The notes under the pieces: model-generated | Seen by the model: only the letters and a program-made list of their open reading frames with translations | Databases searched by the model: none | What the model was told of the DNA's origin: nothing | Origin: Muricoccus roseus | GTDB taxonomy: Bacteria > Pseudomonadota > Alphaproteobacteria > Acetobacterales > Acetobacteraceae | DNA length: 64,000 bases | Assembly (NCBI RefSeq): GCF_900141905.1 | Contig: NZ_FQZF01000006.1 | Location: 62,001 to 126,000, forward strand | Direction of reading: 5' to 3' | Translations under genes and position numbers: made by a program | Part shown: positions 16,065-26,014 of the stretch, in pieces | Layout: each line of letters opens with the position of its first letter | How positions within the stretch are numbered: position 1 is the stretch's first letter

Positions 16065-18404
16065 TCAGACGGCCTGGGCGGAAGGCAGGCGCTGCGCCTC
16101 CAGGAAATCGAGGCGCGCAAGCAGATCGTCGTCCCGGCAGAGCATCAGGCCGCGCAGTCCGGTGCCCTCCGGCGCGTCCAGCTCCAGCTCCAGCAGCCGG
16201 GTGCCCTCGGCCACTTCCACCGGCATGGCAGTCGCGAAATCGCCGCCGGGCGGGTCGGGGATCATGGCCGTGCCCGCCGGCACGGCATCCGCGAAGAGGG
16301 TGAAGGAGAGCGGGGCGCCCGCCCCGCCGCGCAGCTCCAGATGCAGGCGCAGCAGGCCGTCCGAGCCGGGGGGCAGAGGCAGGCGCAGCCGCGCGCGGCC
16401 GCCGGCCAGCGGCGTTCCCCAATCCTCCGGCGGCCGCCATCCCGGCCCGTCCCGCACCGTATCCGAGAGGGCGATGGTGAGGTCGGGCTTCAGCGCATCG
16501 GCCCGGCGCAGGGAGATATGGTGGCCCAAGGGCAGGGCCAGGCGCTCGGGTGCGGGCGGCGTCTCCAGCCGCGCGAAGCGTTCCAGCGCATCCTGCACCT
16601 GGGCCAGCACCGCCTCCCAGCGGCGGGGGCGCCGCGCGGCCACGGCCTGCGCGGCCTGCTCCAGGGCGCCCGGCTCGAAAAGCAGGCGCTCCACCGTCGC
16701 GGCCATGTCCAGCTCGCTCTGCGGATCGACATAGACAGCGGCGTCGCCGCCCGATTCCAGCAGGGCGGAATGTCGTGGAATGACCGGGACCTTGCCCCAG
16801 GCAAGGCTTTCCGTGACCGGCAGGCCCCAGCCCTCGTAGTGGGAGTTGTAGACCGTGAAGAGGCAGTCCCGGTAGAGCGCCGCCAGCCCGCCGTCGGAGA
16901 TGTCGTGCAGCAGCACAACATGGCGGGCCAGTTCCGGGCTGCCCTCCAGCAGGTTCATCGCCGGTTCGGCATGCCAGCCCGGCGCGCCGACGCAGACCAG
17001 GCGCGGGATGCGGCCGGGCCCGTGGCGGCGCAGCAGGGCAAGCCAGGCGCGGAAGACGGTGAGGTGGTCCTTCCGGCTCTCGATCGTCGCGACGAAGAGC
17101 ACATAGGGCTCGGGCGACCGCGGCGCGCGGGTGCCCTCCAACGCGGACGGGTCCGGGGCGGCATTGCCGCGCGGGTCGGCGTCGAGCGGCACCACCTCCG
17201 TCGACAGGTCCAGGCCGGGGAGCAGCGCATCCAGGAAGCGGCGGCCATCCGCCCGGGTGCATTCGGAATTGCACAGCACCCCATGGGCATGCACGCCCAT
17301 GGCCGAGAACCAGCGCACATAATCCTGCACGAGCGTGCGGACGCAGTGTTCGGGCATCACCAGCGGCACGCAGTCATGCAGGAAGGGGACGTAGCGGATT
17401 CCGGCGGCGCGCTGCGCCGCGCGCAGCCCGCGGAAATAGTCCGGAATGCCCCAGGAATTGCCGAGGTTCACCAGCATGGCGCCGTTGGCGAAGCCATGCA
17501 GCGGCCCGCTCTTCGCGGCGTCCAGCACCGTGTCCCGCGCGAGGATCCAGTCGGGATCGGAGGTGTCGGCCCCGGCGGCGGCACTGGCGAGCAGGCGGGA
17601 CAGCGCATCCGGCGGCACGGCGCGCCAGCCGGCCCGGTCGCGGTCATAGGCGAGATAGGCCGCATCCTGCCCCGCATTCAGCGCGGCGCCGACGAGGCTG
17701 GCTTGCACGCGCTGGATGCCGGTGACGGTGCGGCGGCCCCCGAAATGGAGCAGCAGGTCGCTGACATCGAAGGCGATGCTGCCCCCGACGCCCTGGTTTC
17801 CGATGCCCGAGCTGGTGCCGCCGCTGCGCAGCATGGCCATGCGCGGCCGGGGCGGCGGCGCGAGGACGGTGGAGCGCGCCCGGGCGGCGGGAAGCGAGGG
17901 GGGGCGAGGCGGGGAGATCATCCGCCCAGCAGGGCGTGCCGCCGGGGCGGCCGGGGCTGGCGCTGGGTCGGCGGCGGGCACCGGGGGCTCGGCGCGCGGC
18001 GGCTCGGGAAAGGTCGGGCTTTCCGATTCGAGGGCGCGGATCGCGGCTTCGGCCTCCGGCGTGCCGGTGGCCCCGATCGCCAGCGCCACGGAAAGGGCAT
18101 AGGCCGCGAGCGCGTCCTCCACCCGGCCCATCAGGCGCAGCGCGTGCCCCCGGTGGCGGTGTGGGGCCGGGTCGGCCGGGGCTTCCGCGGCCGCCTGGGA
18201 ATAGGCGACCAGGGCGGCCTCGGGCTGCCCCGCAGCCCGCAAGGCATGGGCCCGCCAGAGCAGGAGGGGCGCAGGATCTGCCGAAAGGGCCGCGGCCTCG
18301 GCATAAAGCCGGGCCGCGCCATCGAAGTCGCCGGCATGCCAGAGGCGCGCGGCGTGCTCCTGCTGAGCGGAAGGGGCGGGGGTCTCGTTCGGCCAGGCGT
18401 CCAT
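16065..18404 (-). CDS. TPR-containing family 4-type glycosyltransferase
   Basis: A 779-residue protein. The N-terminal ~120 residues form tetratricopeptide-like helices (HAARLWHAGDFDGAARLYAE, RGHALRLMGRVEDALAAYAL), followed by a Pro/Ala linker. The middle is a GT-B enzyme: FDVSDLLLHFGGRRTVTGIQ, ESRKDHLTVFRAWLALL and the donor-site region YNSHYEGWGLPVTESLAWGK. The C-terminal ~180 residues form a beta-sandwich-like accessory segment. It probably transfers a sugar to a surface polysaccharide. It lies 52 bases downstream of ugpC on the same strand. Start ATG 18404 begins the TPR region; the frame remains open further upstream inside ugpC but that part is not family-like. Confidence 0.82.
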   Translation of the reverse strand: MDAWPNETPAPSAQQEHAARLWHAGDFDGAARLYAEAAALSADPAPLLLWRAHALRAAGQPEAALVAYSQAAAEAPADPAPHRHRGHALRLMGRVEDALAAYALSVALAIGATGTPEAEAAIRALESESPTFPEPPRAEPPVPAADPAPAPAAPAARPAGRMISPPRPPSLPAARARSTVLAPPPRPRMAMLRSGGTSSGIGNQGVGGSIAFDVSDLLLHFGGRRTVTGIQRVQASLVGAALNAGQDAAYLAYDRDRAGWRAVPPDALSRLLASAAAGADTSDPDWILARDTVLDAAKSGPLHGFANGAMLVNLGNSWGIPDYFRGLRAAQRAAGIRYVPFLHDCVPLVMPEHCVRTLVQDYVRWFSAMGVHAHGVLCNSECTRADGRRFLDALLPGLDLSTEVVPLDADPRGNAAPDPSALEGTRAPRSPEPYVLFVATIESRKDHLTVFRAWLALLRRHGPGRIPRLVCVGAPGWHAEPAMNLLEGSPELARHVVLLHDISDGGLAALYRDCLFTVYNSHYEGWGLPVTESLAWGKVPVIPRHSALLESGGDAAVYVDPQSELDMAATVERLLFEPGALEQAAQAVAARRPRRWEAVLAQVQDALERFARLETPPAPERLALPLGHHISLRRADALKPDLTIALSDTVRDGPGWRPPEDWGTPLAGGRARLRLPLPPGSDGLLRLHLELRGGAGAPLSFTLFADAVPAGTAMIPDPPGGDFATAMPVEVAEGTRLLELELDAPEGTGLRGLMLCRDDDLLARLDFLEAQRLPSAQAV

Positions 18405-18456
18405 CACCCCGATGGGTAGCGGGCGACGCGCCCGGCCGGAAGGGGAAAGGGACGGA

Positions 18457-19524
18457 TCAGGGATCCAGGCGGCGTCCCGTTTCGGCGTTGAAGACGTGCA
18501 GATGGGCCGGCGGCAGGCGAACCGGCAGGGCCGAGCCGGTGAAGGCCCCGGAAAGCCGCGCCGTGATGGCCAGGCCGCCGGGCGCGCGGCCATGAACGAC
18601 CGTCTCGGAGCCCAGCGGCTCCACCAGCTCGACCGCCAGCGGGATCGAGTCGGGTCCCTCGCCCGGGGAGAGGTGCTCGGGCCTGAGGCCAAGGGTCAGG
18701 GGCATGCCCGCCGGGCCGGGGCGCGGGCCGTCGGAGAAGCGGATCGGCGCGCCGCCGGGCAGGCGCGCCGAGGCGCCGCCCTCCTCCAGCGTGGCGGGGA
18801 TGAAGTTCATCGCCGGGCTGCCGATGAAGCCGGCGACATAGGTATCGGCGGGGCGGGAGAAGATCTCCATCGGCGGCGCCACCTGCGCCGGGCGGCCGGC
18901 ATTCATCACCACCAGCCGGTCGCCCAGCGTCATCGCCTCCACCTGGTCATGCGTGACGAAGAGGGAGGTGACGCCGAGCCGGCGCTGCAGCCGCCGGATC
19001 TCGGCCCGCATCTGCACGCGCAGCTTGGCATCGAGGTTGGAAAGCGGCTCGTCGAAGAGGAAGAGGGCGGGCTCCCGCACGATGGCGCGGCCCATGGCCA
19101 CGCGCTGGCGCTGCCCGCCCGAGAGCTGCTTCGGCTTGCGCTCCAGCAGCGCGCCGATGCCGAGGATCTCGGCCGCGTCCTTCACCCGCCGCTCGATCTC
19201 GGCGCGGGGCAGGCCGCGGATCTTCAGCCCATAGGCCATGTTCCCGAAGACGGACATGTGCGGGTAGAGCGCGTAGTTCTGGAACACCATGGCGATGTCC
19301 CGGTCCGCCGGCTCCAGCCCGGTCACGTCGCGGTTGTTGATCACCACCTGGCCGGAGCTGGGGGCCTCCAGCCCCGCCACGATCCGCAGCAGCGTGGACT
19401 TGCCGCAGCCGGAGGCGCCGACGATCACGACCAGCTCGCCATCGGCCACCTCCAGGTCGATGCCGTGCAGGACCGGGGTGGCGTTGAAGGACTTGCGGAC
19501 ATCCCGCAGGGAAAGGGTGGCCAT
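18457..19524 (-). CDS. ugpC: sn-Glycerol-3-phosphate ABC transporter ATPase
   Basis: A 355-residue ATPase of the MalK/UgpC group (CUT1 importers). Walker A is GASGCGKST (36-44), the ABC signature LSGGQ (134-138), Walker B ALFLFDEP (153-160) and the switch histidine H192. The C-terminal TOBE/OB regulatory domain follows, with [11 protein letters not shown]. It is the last gene of ugpBAEC, 5 bases after ugpE. UgpC in E. coli is inhibited by phosphate through this C-terminal domain; whether that holds here is unknown. Confidence 0.93.
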   Translation of the reverse strand: MATLSLRDVRKSFNATPVLHGIDLEVADGELVVIVGASGCGKSTLLRIVAGLEAPSSGQVVINNRDVTGLEPADRDIAMVFQNYALYPHMSVFGNMAYGLKIRGLPRAEIERRVKDAAEILGIGALLERKPKQLSGGQRQRVAMGRAIVREPALFLFDEPLSNLDAKLRVQMRAEIRRLQRRLGVTSLFVTHDQVEAMTLGDRLVVMNAGRPAQVAPPMEIFSRPADTYVAGFIGSPAMNFIPATLEEGGASARLPGGAPIRFSDGPRPGPAGMPLTLGLRPEHLSPGEGPDSIPLAVELVEPLGSETVVHGRAPGGLAITARLSGAFTGSALPVRLPPAHLHVFNAETGRRLDP

Positions 19525-19529
19525 GGGGG

Positions 19530-20438
19530 CTACTTCTCGGTCTCGGTCAGGCCCCGTACGAACCAGCGCTGCATCAGCGCCACCACGAGCACGGGGGGCA
19601 GGAGGGCCAGCACGGCGGTCGCCATGATGGTGTTCCAGTCGTTCTGGGAATCGCCCCGGCCGATCATCTTCGAAAGGCCGACCACGATCGTCTCCATGGA
19701 GCGGTCGTTGATGATCAGCAGCGGCCAGAGATACTGGTTCCAGCCATAGATGAAGAGGATGACGAAGAGCGCCGCGATGTTGGTGAGCGAGAGCGGCAGC
19801 ACCACGTCCCGCAGGAAGCGCAGGGGCCCCGCGCCGTCCATCTTCGCCGCCTCCACGAACTCGTCGGGGATGGTCAGGAAGAACTGCCGGAACAGCAGCG
19901 TGGCGGTGGCCGAGGCGATCAGCGGCACGACCAGCCCCGCCCAGGTGTTGCCGAGGTTCAGGTCCACGATCACCTGGAAGGTCGGAATGATCCGCACCTC
20001 CACCGGCAGCATCAGGGTGATGAAGATGGCCCAGAAGGCCGCCATGCGGCCGGGGAAGCGGAAGAAGACCACCGCATAGGCGGAGAGGATCGAGATGACG
20101 ATCTTCCCCACGGCGATCAGCACGGCCATCAGCAGGCTGTTCAGCAGCATGGTGGAGGCCGGCGTGGTACGGGTCCGCCCGCCGCCCTCGTTCCAGGCGA
20201 TGGCGTAGTTCTCCGCCGCATGAACGCCGGGCAGGAGCGGGACATCGCCCCGGCCGATGGTGGCGGCATCATGGGTGGAGCCCACCAGCGTCATCCAGAT
20301 CGGGAAGGCGACGATGATGACGCCGAGGATCAGCGCGGCATGGGCCACCAGGCGCGAGGCGAGCCGGCGCCGCCGCGTGGCCCGCAGCAGCGCATCGTCG
20401 CGGATCACCGGCGCGCGGGAGGGGAGGGTGCCTTCCAT
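19530..20438 (-). CDS. ugpE: Glycerol-3-phosphate ABC transporter permease UgpE
   Basis: A 302-residue inner-membrane permease with six hydrophobic segments and the cytoplasmic EAA loop [20 protein letters not shown], which docks to the ATPase. The C-terminus is typical of MalG/UgpE proteins ([20 protein letters not shown]). Start ATG 20438 overlaps the ugpA stop by 1 base (TGATG); the open frame continues upstream within ugpA but is not permease-like. Order and overlaps place it in ugpBAEC. Confidence 0.92.
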   Translation of the reverse strand: MEGTLPSRAPVIRDDALLRATRRRRLASRLVAHAALILGVIIVAFPIWMTLVGSTHDAATIGRGDVPLLPGVHAAENYAIAWNEGGGRTRTTPASTMLLNSLLMAVLIAVGKIVISILSAYAVVFFRFPGRMAAFWAIFITLMLPVEVRIIPTFQVIVDLNLGNTWAGLVVPLIASATATLLFRQFFLTIPDEFVEAAKMDGAGPLRFLRDVVLPLSLTNIAALFVILFIYGWNQYLWPLLIINDRSMETIVVGLSKMIGRGDSQNDWNTIMATAVLALLPPVLVVALMQRWFVRGLTETEK

Positions 20439-21319
20439 CAGTAATGCACCTTCTTCTCGACCGCGCGGAACTGGATGGCGGTGAGGCCGATGACGAGGAT
20501 CATCAGGATCACGCTCTGGGCCGAGGATTGCCCGAGGTTGAGGTTCTCCACCCCGTCCACATACACCTTGTAGATCAGCGTCTCCGTCGCCTTGGCCGGG
20601 CCGCCATTGGTGAGGGCGTGGATGATGCCGAAGGTCTCGAAGAAGGCGTAGGTGAGGTTCACCACCAGGAGGAAGAAGGTGGTCGGCGAGAGGAGGGGGA
20701 AGACAACCGTCCAGAAGCGCCGCGCCGGGCGCGCGCCGTCGATGGCCGCCGCCTCCAGCACGCTGGCGGGGATGGACTGGAGCCCCGCGAGGAAGAAGAT
20801 GAAGTTGTAGGCCAGCTGCTTCCAGGCCGCGGCGATGATGACGAGCACCATCGCATGGGTGCCGTTCAGCCGGTAATCCCAGGCGATGCCCAGGGCGTTC
20901 AGCCCGCGGCCGATCAGCCCGATCTGCGGCTGGAACAGGAAGAGCCACAGCACGGCCGCCACGGCCGGGGCCACGGCATAGGGCCAGATCAAGAGGCTGC
21001 GATAGATGGTGGCGCCGCGCAGCGACTTGTCAGCCTGCACGGCCAGGAACAGCGCAAGGCCAAGGGCGAGCCCCGCGACGCAGGCGGAGAAGACGAGGGT
21101 GTTCAGCGCCGCGTTCACCCAGGACGGGTCGGTCAGCACCTCACGGAAGTTTTCCAGCCCGACGAATTCGCGGGAGAAGCCGAAGGCGTCCTCCCGCAGC
21201 AGGGACTGGTAGATCGCCTGGCCCGCCGGCCAGAAGAAGAACACGAAGGTCACCGCAAGCTGGGGCGCCAGCAGCGCCAGCGGCAGGAGACGGCCGCGGA
21301 AGATGACTTTTTTCTGCAT
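20438..21319 (-). CDS. ugpA: Glycerol-3-phosphate ABC transporter permease UgpA
   Basis: A 293-residue inner-membrane permease of the CUT1 family. The N-terminal helix [20 protein letters not shown] and [16 protein letters not shown] are typical of UgpA/MalF. The EAA loop [20 protein letters not shown] contacts UgpC. It follows ugpB by 49 bases and overlaps ugpE by 1 base. It pairs with UgpE to form the membrane channel for glycerol-3-phosphate or glycerophosphodiesters. Confidence 0.93.
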   Translation of the reverse strand: MQKKVIFRGRLLPLALLAPQLAVTFVFFFWPAGQAIYQSLLREDAFGFSREFVGLENFREVLTDPSWVNAALNTLVFSACVAGLALGLALFLAVQADKSLRGATIYRSLLIWPYAVAPAVAAVLWLFLFQPQIGLIGRGLNALGIAWDYRLNGTHAMVLVIIAAAWKQLAYNFIFFLAGLQSIPASVLEAAAIDGARPARRFWTVVFPLLSPTTFFLLVVNLTYAFFETFGIIHALTNGGPAKATETLIYKVYVDGVENLNLGQSSAQSVILMILVIGLTAIQFRAVEKKVHY

Positions 21320-21368
21320 GGAGCCCTTCGTCGCGCCGGGCGGGAGCCTCCCGCCCGGCGGTACGCTA

Positions 21369-22712
21369 TCAGTTGTTGCGGTTGGTGCGCTCGAAGTTGC
21401 GCAGCACCTGGTTGCCCCGTGTATTGGCCGCGGCCAGGGCCTGCTCCGGCGTCGCCTGCCCCTGGAAAGCCCGCTCCATCTCCTCCTGGATGATGTTGCG
21501 GATCTCGATGAAGCCGCCGAGGCGGATGCCGCGGCTGTTCGGGGTCGGGTCGCCGCCGCGCAGCATCTGCTCGATCGGCACGTCCGCGCCCGGGTTCTGC
21601 TGGTAGAAGCCGGCCGCCTTCGTGGCCTCGTAGGCGGAGCGGGTCACGGGGACATAGCCCGTATCCTGGTGCCACTTGGCCATCACGGCGGGGCTGGTGA
21701 TGTAGCGGAAGAACTCGCCCACGCCCTTCAGCTCCTCGGCACTGCGCCGCGCGTTGGGGCCGCGATTCATCGTCCAGAGCGCCGCGCCGCCGATGATGGA
21801 GTTCCGCGGCGTCGTGCCCTCGTAATAGGGCAGCATGGCCGCGCCCCACTGGAACCGCGCCTCACGCGAGATGCGCGCGCGCAGGCCCGAAGAGGCGAAG
21901 CTGATCGCGCATTCGCCCGCCGGGAAGAGCGGGTCGCCCGCCGTGTCGCGCCCGGCATAGCGGAACAGCCCTTCCTTCTGCCAGTTCACGAGGTTGGTCA
22001 GGTGGCGGGTCAGGAGCGGGTTGGTGAGGTTCAGCTCCGTGTTCAGCCCCTCGAAGCCGTTGGCGCGGCTGGCGAGCGGCACGTCGTGGATGGCCAGGAG
22101 CTGCTCCACCATCAGCCAGGTCGGCCAGGCGGTGGTCATCGGGCAGGCGATGCCGGCGGCCTTCAGCCTGCGGGCGGCCTGCTCGACGCCCTCCCAGGTG
22201 GCCGGGAAGCTGTTCGGGTCGAGGCCCGCGCGCTGGAACATGTCCTTGTTGTAGAAGGCGATGGCGGTGCTGCTGTTGAAGGGCAGGGCCATCAGCCGGT
22301 TGTCGGCGGAGCTGTAGTAGCCCGCAACAGGCCCGATGAAGTCGCGCGTGTCGATCGCGACGCCAGTCTCGGCGATCAGCTCGTGCAGCGGCTTGATGGC
22401 CCGGCCGGCGGACATCATCGTGCCGGTGCCGACCTCGAACATCTGCACGATGTGCGGCGCCGTGTTGGAGCGGAAGGCCGCGATGGCGGCCACCACGGTC
22501 TCGGCATAGCCGCCACGGAAGCTCGGGACGACGCGGTACTGCTGCTGGGTCGCGTTGAAATCGGTGGCCAGCTGCTCGAGCATGCCGCCGAGCGGCTGGT
22601 TCAGCCCGTGCCAGAACTGGATTTCGACGGGCTGCTGCGCAGGCGCGCCAAAGGATGAGCCGATGAGGCCGGCCAGCGCGAGGGCGCCGGCGGCAAGGTG
22701 GCGTCGCCGCAT
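21369..22712 (-). CDS. ugpB: Glycerol-3-phosphate periplasmic binding protein
   Basis: A 447-residue receptor. The signal peptide covers about residues 1-26 ([20 protein letters not shown], cleaved near GAPAQ). The mature protein has [20 protein letters not shown] and [20 protein letters not shown], close to UgpB of E. coli and rhizobia, plus [20 protein letters not shown]. First gene of ugpBAEC. Start ATG 22712 has GGGAAGGAA about 10 bases upstream. In E. coli ugp is induced by phosphate starvation; I could not identify a Pho box in the spacer. Ligand could be glycerol-3-phosphate or glycerophosphocholine. Confidence 0.92.
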   Translation of the reverse strand: MRRRHLAAGALALAGLIGSSFGAPAQQPVEIQFWHGLNQPLGGMLEQLATDFNATQQQYRVVPSFRGGYAETVVAAIAAFRSNTAPHIVQMFEVGTGTMMSAGRAIKPLHELIAETGVAIDTRDFIGPVAGYYSSADNRLMALPFNSSTAIAFYNKDMFQRAGLDPNSFPATWEGVEQAARRLKAAGIACPMTTAWPTWLMVEQLLAIHDVPLASRANGFEGLNTELNLTNPLLTRHLTNLVNWQKEGLFRYAGRDTAGDPLFPAGECAISFASSGLRARISREARFQWGAAMLPYYEGTTPRNSIIGGAALWTMNRGPNARRSAEELKGVGEFFRYITSPAVMAKWHQDTGYVPVTRSAYEATKAAGFYQQNPGADVPIEQMLRGGDPTPNSRGIRLGGFIEIRNIIQEEMERAFQGQATPEQALAAANTRGNQVLRNFERTNRNN

Positions 22713-22868
22713 GACGAAGTTCCTTCCCAGGGAGAGAATGTGGCCGGGGTAGCCGCCCCGTGTTGCAATCAGACTACAATCGGATGACGCCTTCGTGGAA
22801 GGGCGCACATCCGCTGTGGAACTCCGGTCATTAAATGAGCCTTTAGCCTCGTGACGCACATTTCCGTG

Positions 22869-23132
22869 ATGGAACCCGATGCGTCCCTTTCACCTCCCGC
22901 CACAATGGCGCGCCCTGCGACGCCACGGGGCGGAGGTTCCGCGCCTCACCAGGCCAAGCCTTCCTGGCCGCCGCGCCGCGCCTCGCCTCGCCTGCCACCC
23001 GAGGCGGCGGTGACCCGCCTGCGCGCCGCGCTCGAGGCGGTGTCACGCAGCCTCGCCGCGGCCGCCGCGGGTGGCCAGGCCCCGGCTCCGCGCCCCGCCG
23101 CCCCTTCCGGCGCCTCCCCTGAGGAACGCTGA
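22869..23132 (+). CDS. Possible small hypothetical protein in the ugpB-MFS spacer
   Basis: An 87-residue open frame from MEPDASLSPPATMARPATPR, Pro/Arg-rich at the N-terminus. It has one plausible helix, VTRLRAALEAVSRSLAAAAA, before a Pro/Ala-rich end. No family is recognised and long chance frames are common at this GC content. It is listed because it is the only candidate gene in the 495-base spacer 22713-23207, which otherwise should hold the ugpB promoter and the start region of the MFS gene. Confidence 0.25.
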   Translation: MEPDASLSPPATMARPATPRGGGSAPHQAKPSWPPRRASPRLPPEAAVTRLRAALEAVSRSLAAAAAGGQAPAPRPAAPSGASPEER

Positions 23133-23207
23133 GTCGGTCTTGCGGCACCTGCCGGTTTTCCGGTTGATGGTGGCGTGCAGACCGACGAGACGGGGCCGCC
23201 GCCCTCC

Positions 23208-24359
23208 ATGCCCCGACGCCGCCGAGTGGTCGGCGCCCTGGGCGTTGCCCAGACGCTTGCCTGGGCCTGTTCCTACTACCTGCCCGCCATCGTCGCGGCC
23301 CCGATGGCGCGCGACTTCCGCCTGCCGCCCAGCGCCATCTTCGGCGCCTTCTCCGCCGCGCTTCTGCTGACCGCGCTGCTCGGGCCCTGGGTCGGGCGCG
23401 TGATCGACCGGCGGGGCGGGCGGGGCGTGCTCGCGGCCTCAAACCTCGCCCTCGCGGCCGGGCTGGTGCTTCTGGCCGTGGCGCCCACGGGCTGGCCGGC
23501 CATCCTCTTCCTGGGATGGGGCGTGCTCGGTCTCGGCATGGCCCTCGGCCTGTACGATTCCGCCTTCGCGACCCTGGCCGGCCTCTATGGAAAGGATTCG
23601 CGCGGCGCCATTTCCGGTGTGGCGATGATGGCGGGTTTCGCGAGCACCATCGGCTGGCCCCTCACGGCCTGGATCGAAGCGGACTTCGGCTGGCGCGGGG
23701 CCTGCCTGGCCTGGGCGCTGCTTCAGCTCGGACTCGCGCTGCCGCTGCATCTCCTCCTCGTGCCCCACGCCCCGCCGCCCGCGCCTGCGGCGGCCAGCGT
23801 AGAGGATCCGGACGCGGCCACTGGCTGGGCCCCGCTCGCATTGCTTGCCCTGGCCCTGACCGGAACCGGCTTCAACGTCGCCGCCCTGGCCGCGCATCTT
23901 CCCGGCGTGCTCACCCTGGCCGGGGCCACGCCCGAGGCGGCCCTGGCGGCAGCGAGCCTGGTGGGGCCGATGCAGGTGCTCTCGCGCGTGCTGGACGTGT
24001 CGCTGCTCCGCCGCCTGCATCCGCTCACCACCGGGCGCGTGGCGACCGCGGCGCATCCCGTGGCGGCGGCGGCCCTCGGCCTCGGGCTCGGGCCCGCCGT
24101 CTTCGCGATCATCCACGGCGCGGGGAACGGCATGCTGACCATCGTGCGCGGCACCCTGCCGCTCGCGCTCTTCGGGGCGCGGGGCTACGGGGCGCGGCAG
24201 GGCATCATCCTGGCACCCATGCGCCTCCTCCAGGCCCTGGCTCCCGTCGCCTTCGGGCTTGCGCTGGAGCGGGTCGGCCTCAACGCGCTTTGGCTCTATG
24301 CGGGAGTCGGGCTGCTGTCCCTCGGCGCCCTTGCCGCCCTGCGGACCGGGCGGAACTAG
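23208..24359 (+). CDS. Major facilitator superfamily transporter
   Basis: A 383-residue inner-membrane secondary transporter with about twelve hydrophobic segments. MFS loop 2-3 appears as [15 protein letters not shown], a good match to the G-x3-D-R-x-G-R-R motif, and [20 protein letters not shown] resembles motif 5 regions. The substrate is unknown; related alphaproteobacterial proteins are annotated only as MFS. ATG 23208 ([20 protein letters not shown]) is preferred; an in-frame GTG 33 bases upstream is possible. The thiolase gene follows after 118 bases on the same strand. Confidence 0.82.
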   Translation: MPRRRRVVGALGVAQTLAWACSYYLPAIVAAPMARDFRLPPSAIFGAFSAALLLTALLGPWVGRVIDRRGGRGVLAASNLALAAGLVLLAVAPTGWPAILFLGWGVLGLGMALGLYDSAFATLAGLYGKDSRGAISGVAMMAGFASTIGWPLTAWIEADFGWRGACLAWALLQLGLALPLHLLLVPHAPPPAPAAASVEDPDAATGWAPLALLALALTGTGFNVAALAAHLPGVLTLAGATPEAALAAASLVGPMQVLSRVLDVSLLRRLHPLTTGRVATAAHPVAAAALGLGLGPAVFAIIHGAGNGMLTIVRGTLPLALFGARGYGARQGIILAPMRLLQALAPVAFGLALERVGLNALWLYAGVGLLSLGALAALRTGRN

Positions 24360-24477
24360 CGGCGCGGGAATCGCCGCGGGCCGTGTTGCGGCTGCCGCTT
24401 CCGGCCGCGGCCTGGCCCCTTGCCCGGCACGACCGGATGCGCTTCCTGCGGGGACGACAGCCAAACCGGAGGACGCC

Positions 24478-25686
<1,209 letters not shown>

Positions 25687-25709
25687 TACTGCGGGGGGTC
25701 TGTTCTGGG

Positions 25710-25952
25710 CTGACGGTTTGTCCCGGGGAGAGGAAGAAGGAATTCTTCCTCTCCCCGGACCCCTCACCATCGTCTTTTTCTAGAAGTCTGGAATCACGGG
25801 GCTGACGGTGCGCCTGAGGTCTAGGACCTCAGGCGACTGCAAAGGCAGGATCAGCACCCTGCAACGGGAGATCCCTTCGATCCGGGGTATCCACGGCAGT
25901 CCGACGGGGTTCCAAGGGTCTCAGGCCCTTGGCGGGTGAGGGCAGAGCCCTC
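25710..25952 (+). repeat. Structured repeat element, copy 1
   Basis: One of two related ~250-base non-coding elements. In order it holds these parts. Hairpin A is a 16-bp stem (25723-25738 with 25743-25758) closed by a GGAA tetraloop. Hairpin B, CGCCTGAGGTC/GACCTCAGGCG (25811-25835), has a TAG loop. A short CTGC/GCAG stem lies at 25837-25848. A conserved stretch follows at about 25879-25902. Hairpin C is CCAAGGG/CCCTTGG (25912-25932) and hairpin D is GAGGGC/GCCCTC with an AGA loop (25938-25952). The plus strand is assigned because it gives a GNRA-type loop and reads into the terminator at 25984. The spacer 25687-26014 holds nothing else but that terminator. Confidence 0.8.
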
Positions 25953-25983
25953 CCTCCGTCAGAAGCACCGCAGAACTACATCG

Positions 25984-26012
25984 GGCGCGCCGGTCTTGCC
26001 GGCGCGCCTTTT
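25984..26012 (+). terminator. Intrinsic terminator
   Basis: GGCGCGCCGG (25984-25993) pairs with CCGGCGCGCC (25999-26008) around TCTTG, followed directly by TTTT. This is the clearest Rho-independent terminator in the window. It would end transcripts from the thiolase gene through repeat copy 1, just before the convergent gene that stops at 26015. Confidence 0.8.
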
Positions 26013-26014
26013 CC

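Noticed and set aside
22713-22860. Pho box upstream of ugpB
   Set aside because: Expected from E. coli biology, but no pair of CTGTCAT-like direct repeats is visible; only a GATTG repeat was seen.
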